DNA of 64,000 bases from Thermodesulfovibrionales bacterium. GTDB taxonomy: Bacteria > Nitrospirota > Thermodesulfovibrionia > Thermodesulfovibrionales > Dissulfurispiraceae. A model generated the notes under the pieces. The model did not search any database. It was given only the letters and a program-made list of their open reading frames with translations, and was not told the origin of the DNA. The DNA lies in contig JAGUWD010000007.1 of assembly GCA_020062545.1 (NCBI GenBank), positions 1 through 64,000 of the forward strand. The letters run 5' to 3'. The position numbers and the translations under genes were made by a program. Of the stretch, positions 62,355 to 64,000 are shown piece after piece. The number at the start of each line of letters is the position of its first letter. Position 1 is the stretch's first letter.

Positions 62355-64000
62355 CTACAATCTTCCCTTAAGCAGGTCATCAACTACTGATGGGTCAGCA
62401 AGCGTGGAGGTGTCTCCCAGATCCTCCACATCTCCTCTTGCAATCTTTCTGAGGATCCTCCTCATTATCTTGCCGCTCCTTGTCTTTGGAAGGCCTGGCG
62501 CAAACTGGAGTTTGTCAGGAGTTGCAATTGGGCCTATTACTGTTCTCACATGCCCTACAAGTATCTTCTTCAGTTCATCAGATGGCTGATGTCCCTCCTT
62601 GAGGGTTACATAAACATATATGCCCTCGCCCTTAATCTCGTGCGGAAAGCCAACCACTGCTGCCTCTGCAACCGCCTCATGACTGACAAGTGCTGATTCG
62701 ACCTCTGCAGTACCAAGCCTGTGTCCCGAGATGTTGATGACATCGTCTATCCTTCCCATGAGCCAGTAGTCGCCGTCTTCATCTACCCTTGCTCCGTCTC
62801 CTGTAAAGTATTTTCCGGGGAACCTTGAGAAGTAGACCTCTTTGACTCTCTTGTTTTCAGTATCTCCATATGTTCCCCTTATCATTCCCGGCCAGGGTTT
62901 TTCTATTACGAGGTATCCTCCTTCGTTGACACCTGCAGGTGAGCCGTTTTCTTTAAGTACTGCAGGAACTACTCCCGGGAATGGCCTGTTTGCAGAGCCT
63001 GGTTTCAGTGTCATTGCGCCGGGAAGGGGTGTTATGAGTATTCCTCCTGTCTCTGTCTGCCACCATGTGTCCACAATGGGCAGTTTGCCTTTTCCAACAT
63101 GGGTGTGATACCACATCCATGCCTCGGGGTTTATTGGTTCTCCAACGCTTCCGAGCACTCGGAGAGATGAGAGGTCATGTTTTGTGACCCAGCTTTCTCC
63201 TTCCCTCATGAGTGCCCTTATTGCAGTTGGAGCAGTATAGAAAATGTTCACCCTGTGTTTGTCGCAAATCTCCCAGAACCTTCCGGGATTGGGATATGTA
63301 GGAATACCTTCGAACATTAAGCTTGTTGCTCCATTGCTCAATGGCCCGTAAACAATGTAGCTGTGTCCTGTTACCCATCCTATGTCAGCAGTGCAGAAGT
63401 GGATGTCTTCATCGTGGTAGTCGAATATCCATCTGAATGTGAGGTTTGTGAAGAGCATGTATCCGCCTGTTGTGTGAAGGACGCCTTTTGGTTTTCCTGT
63501 TGAGCCTGATGTATAAAGGATGAATAATGGATCTTCAGAATCCATCCATTCAGGCTCGCAATAGTTTGCTATATCAGGGGCGTTGATCTCATCATGCCAC
63601 CATAAGTCTCTGCTCGGCTCCATGTCTATAGCAGGGTCTGTTCTTTTTACAACTATCACCTTTTCGACATTAGGACATTCATGGAGTGCTTCGTCTGCAT
63701 TAGCCTTCAGAGGAACAAATCTTCCACCTCTTACTCCCCTGTCTGAAGTGATTAATAGTTTTGACTGACAGTCCTGAATCCTGTCTCTGAGTGCCTGCGC
63801 GCTGAATCCTCCGAATACTATGCTGTGGATTGCCCCTATCCTTGCACAGGCAAGCATTGCTATTGCAAGCTCCGGTATCATCGGCAGATAGATGGTTACC
63901 CTGTCTCCTTTTTTTACACCGTGCTTTTTAAGTACATTGGCAAACCTGTTGACCTCATAATAAAGTTGCTGATATGTGTATGTCCTGTAACCTCCGCCGT
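62355..64000 (-). CDS. acsA: Acetyl-CoA synthetase (5' end outside window)
   Basis: The frame runs off the window end with about 548 residues visible. ANL superfamily motifs: [63 protein letters not shown] and the C-terminal [15 protein letters not shown] with the lysine that is acetylated for control. Reaction: acetate + ATP + CoA to acetyl-CoA. The region [20 protein letters not shown] at the window edge is the usual N-domain start, so roughly 90-100 residues are missing. Confidence 0.95.
   Translation of the reverse strand, partial: GGGYRTYTYQQLYYEVNRFANVLKKHGVKKGDRVTIYLPMIPELAIAMLACARIGAIHSIVFGGFSAQALRDRIQDCQSKLLITSDRGVRGGRFVPLKANADEALHECPNVEKVIVVKRTDPAIDMEPSRDLWWHDEINAPDIANYCEPEWMDSEDPLFILYTSGSTGKPKGVLHTTGGYMLFTNLTFRWIFDYHDEDIHFCTADIGWVTGHSYIVYGPLSNGATSLMFEGIPTYPNPGRFWEICDKHRVNIFYTAPTAIRALMREGESWVTKHDLSSLRVLGSVGEPINPEAWMWYHTHVGKGKLPIVDTWWQTETGGILITPLPGAMTLKPGSANRPFPGVVPAVLKENGSPAGVNEGGYLVIEKPWPGMIRGTYGDTENKRVKEVYFSRFPGKYFTGDGARVDEDGDYWLMGRIDDVINISGHRLGTAEVESALVSHEAVAEAAVVGFPHEIKGEGIYVYVTLKEGHQPSDELKKILVGHVRTVIGPIATPDKLQFAPGLPKTRSGKIMRRILRKIARGDVEDLGDTSTLADPSVVDDLLKGRL

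Overview
This is about 64 kb of compact bacterial chromosome with moderate GC, short intergenic gaps and many ATGA-type start/stop overlaps. Gram-negative physiology is suggested by the mreB-mreC-mreD-mrdA-rodA elongasome, a type II secretion/type IV pilus ATPase, an AMIN-domain exported protein and Tat and Sec signal peptides. The gene set (LL-diaminopimelate aminotransferase, archaeal-type phosphoglycerate mutase, adenosylhomocysteinase, a TatD-radical SAM fusion) looks to me like Nitrospirota or a deltaproteobacterial relative. That placement is from memory of protein families, not from a search.

Layout. 0-2 kb: partial tRNA-Pro, a Cys-cluster protein and rlmN. 2-4.4 kb: accessory, a RHH/PIN toxin-antitoxin pair and an integron-like gene cassette. 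4.4-9.6 kb: minus-strand operon leuD-leuB-asd-metK-ahcY (leucine, aspartate family, SAM cycle). 9.6-13 kb: miaA, DUF72 and polX. 13-20 kb: minus-strand nuclease-like gene with a coupled 52-aa Cys protein, yjbQ, folK, dapL, two small exported proteins and an NtrC/NtrB-type two-component system. 20-27.4 kb: yggS, then a toxin-antitoxin plus single-chain restriction-modification module that splits the usual yggS-proC-yggT-divIVA cluster, then proC, yggT, divIVA and hisS. 27.4-33.7 kb: tatD-rSAM, apgM, tRNA-Lys, gspE/pilB-like, a phosphoesterase, nusB and ribH. 33.7-42.4 kb: cell-shape operon, RDD protein, Ig/AMIN protein and ftsY. 42.4-48 kb: accessory, with a MraZ-like protein carrying a Tat-type signal, a WYL regulator, a GIY-YIG-like gene, unknown genes, a pseudogene and a Cas4-like/exonuclease fusion. 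48-53.9 kb: accA, dnaE, an APS-kinase-like gene and an isochorismatase. 53.9-55 kb: a second integron-like cassette carrying a BrnT/BrnA-type pair. 55-64 kb: uvrB, purF, an M29 peptidase, cutA, small genes, hisD and partial acsA.

Non-coding structure is the most striking aspect. (1) Two units at 2.9-4.3 kb and 54.0-54.9 kb look like integron gene cassettes. Each starts with a 9-base word whose reverse complement closes it, and both end in the same attC-like hairpin core, yet no integrase gene is in the window. (2) Short-period (6-9 bp) repeats, often folded into long imperfect hairpins, sit in many gaps. They also supply stop and start codons and insert small peptides into conserved proteins (ProC, YggS, TatD, PBP2, RlmN). 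(3) A separate 38-40 bp palindromic repeat occurs three times. (4) A 176-bp element with 36-bp inverted ends lies between dnaE and the APS-kinase-like gene. The most protein-level novelty is the MraZ-fold protein with a twin-arginine signal next to a WYL regulator. No stretch over 300 bases lacks a feature.
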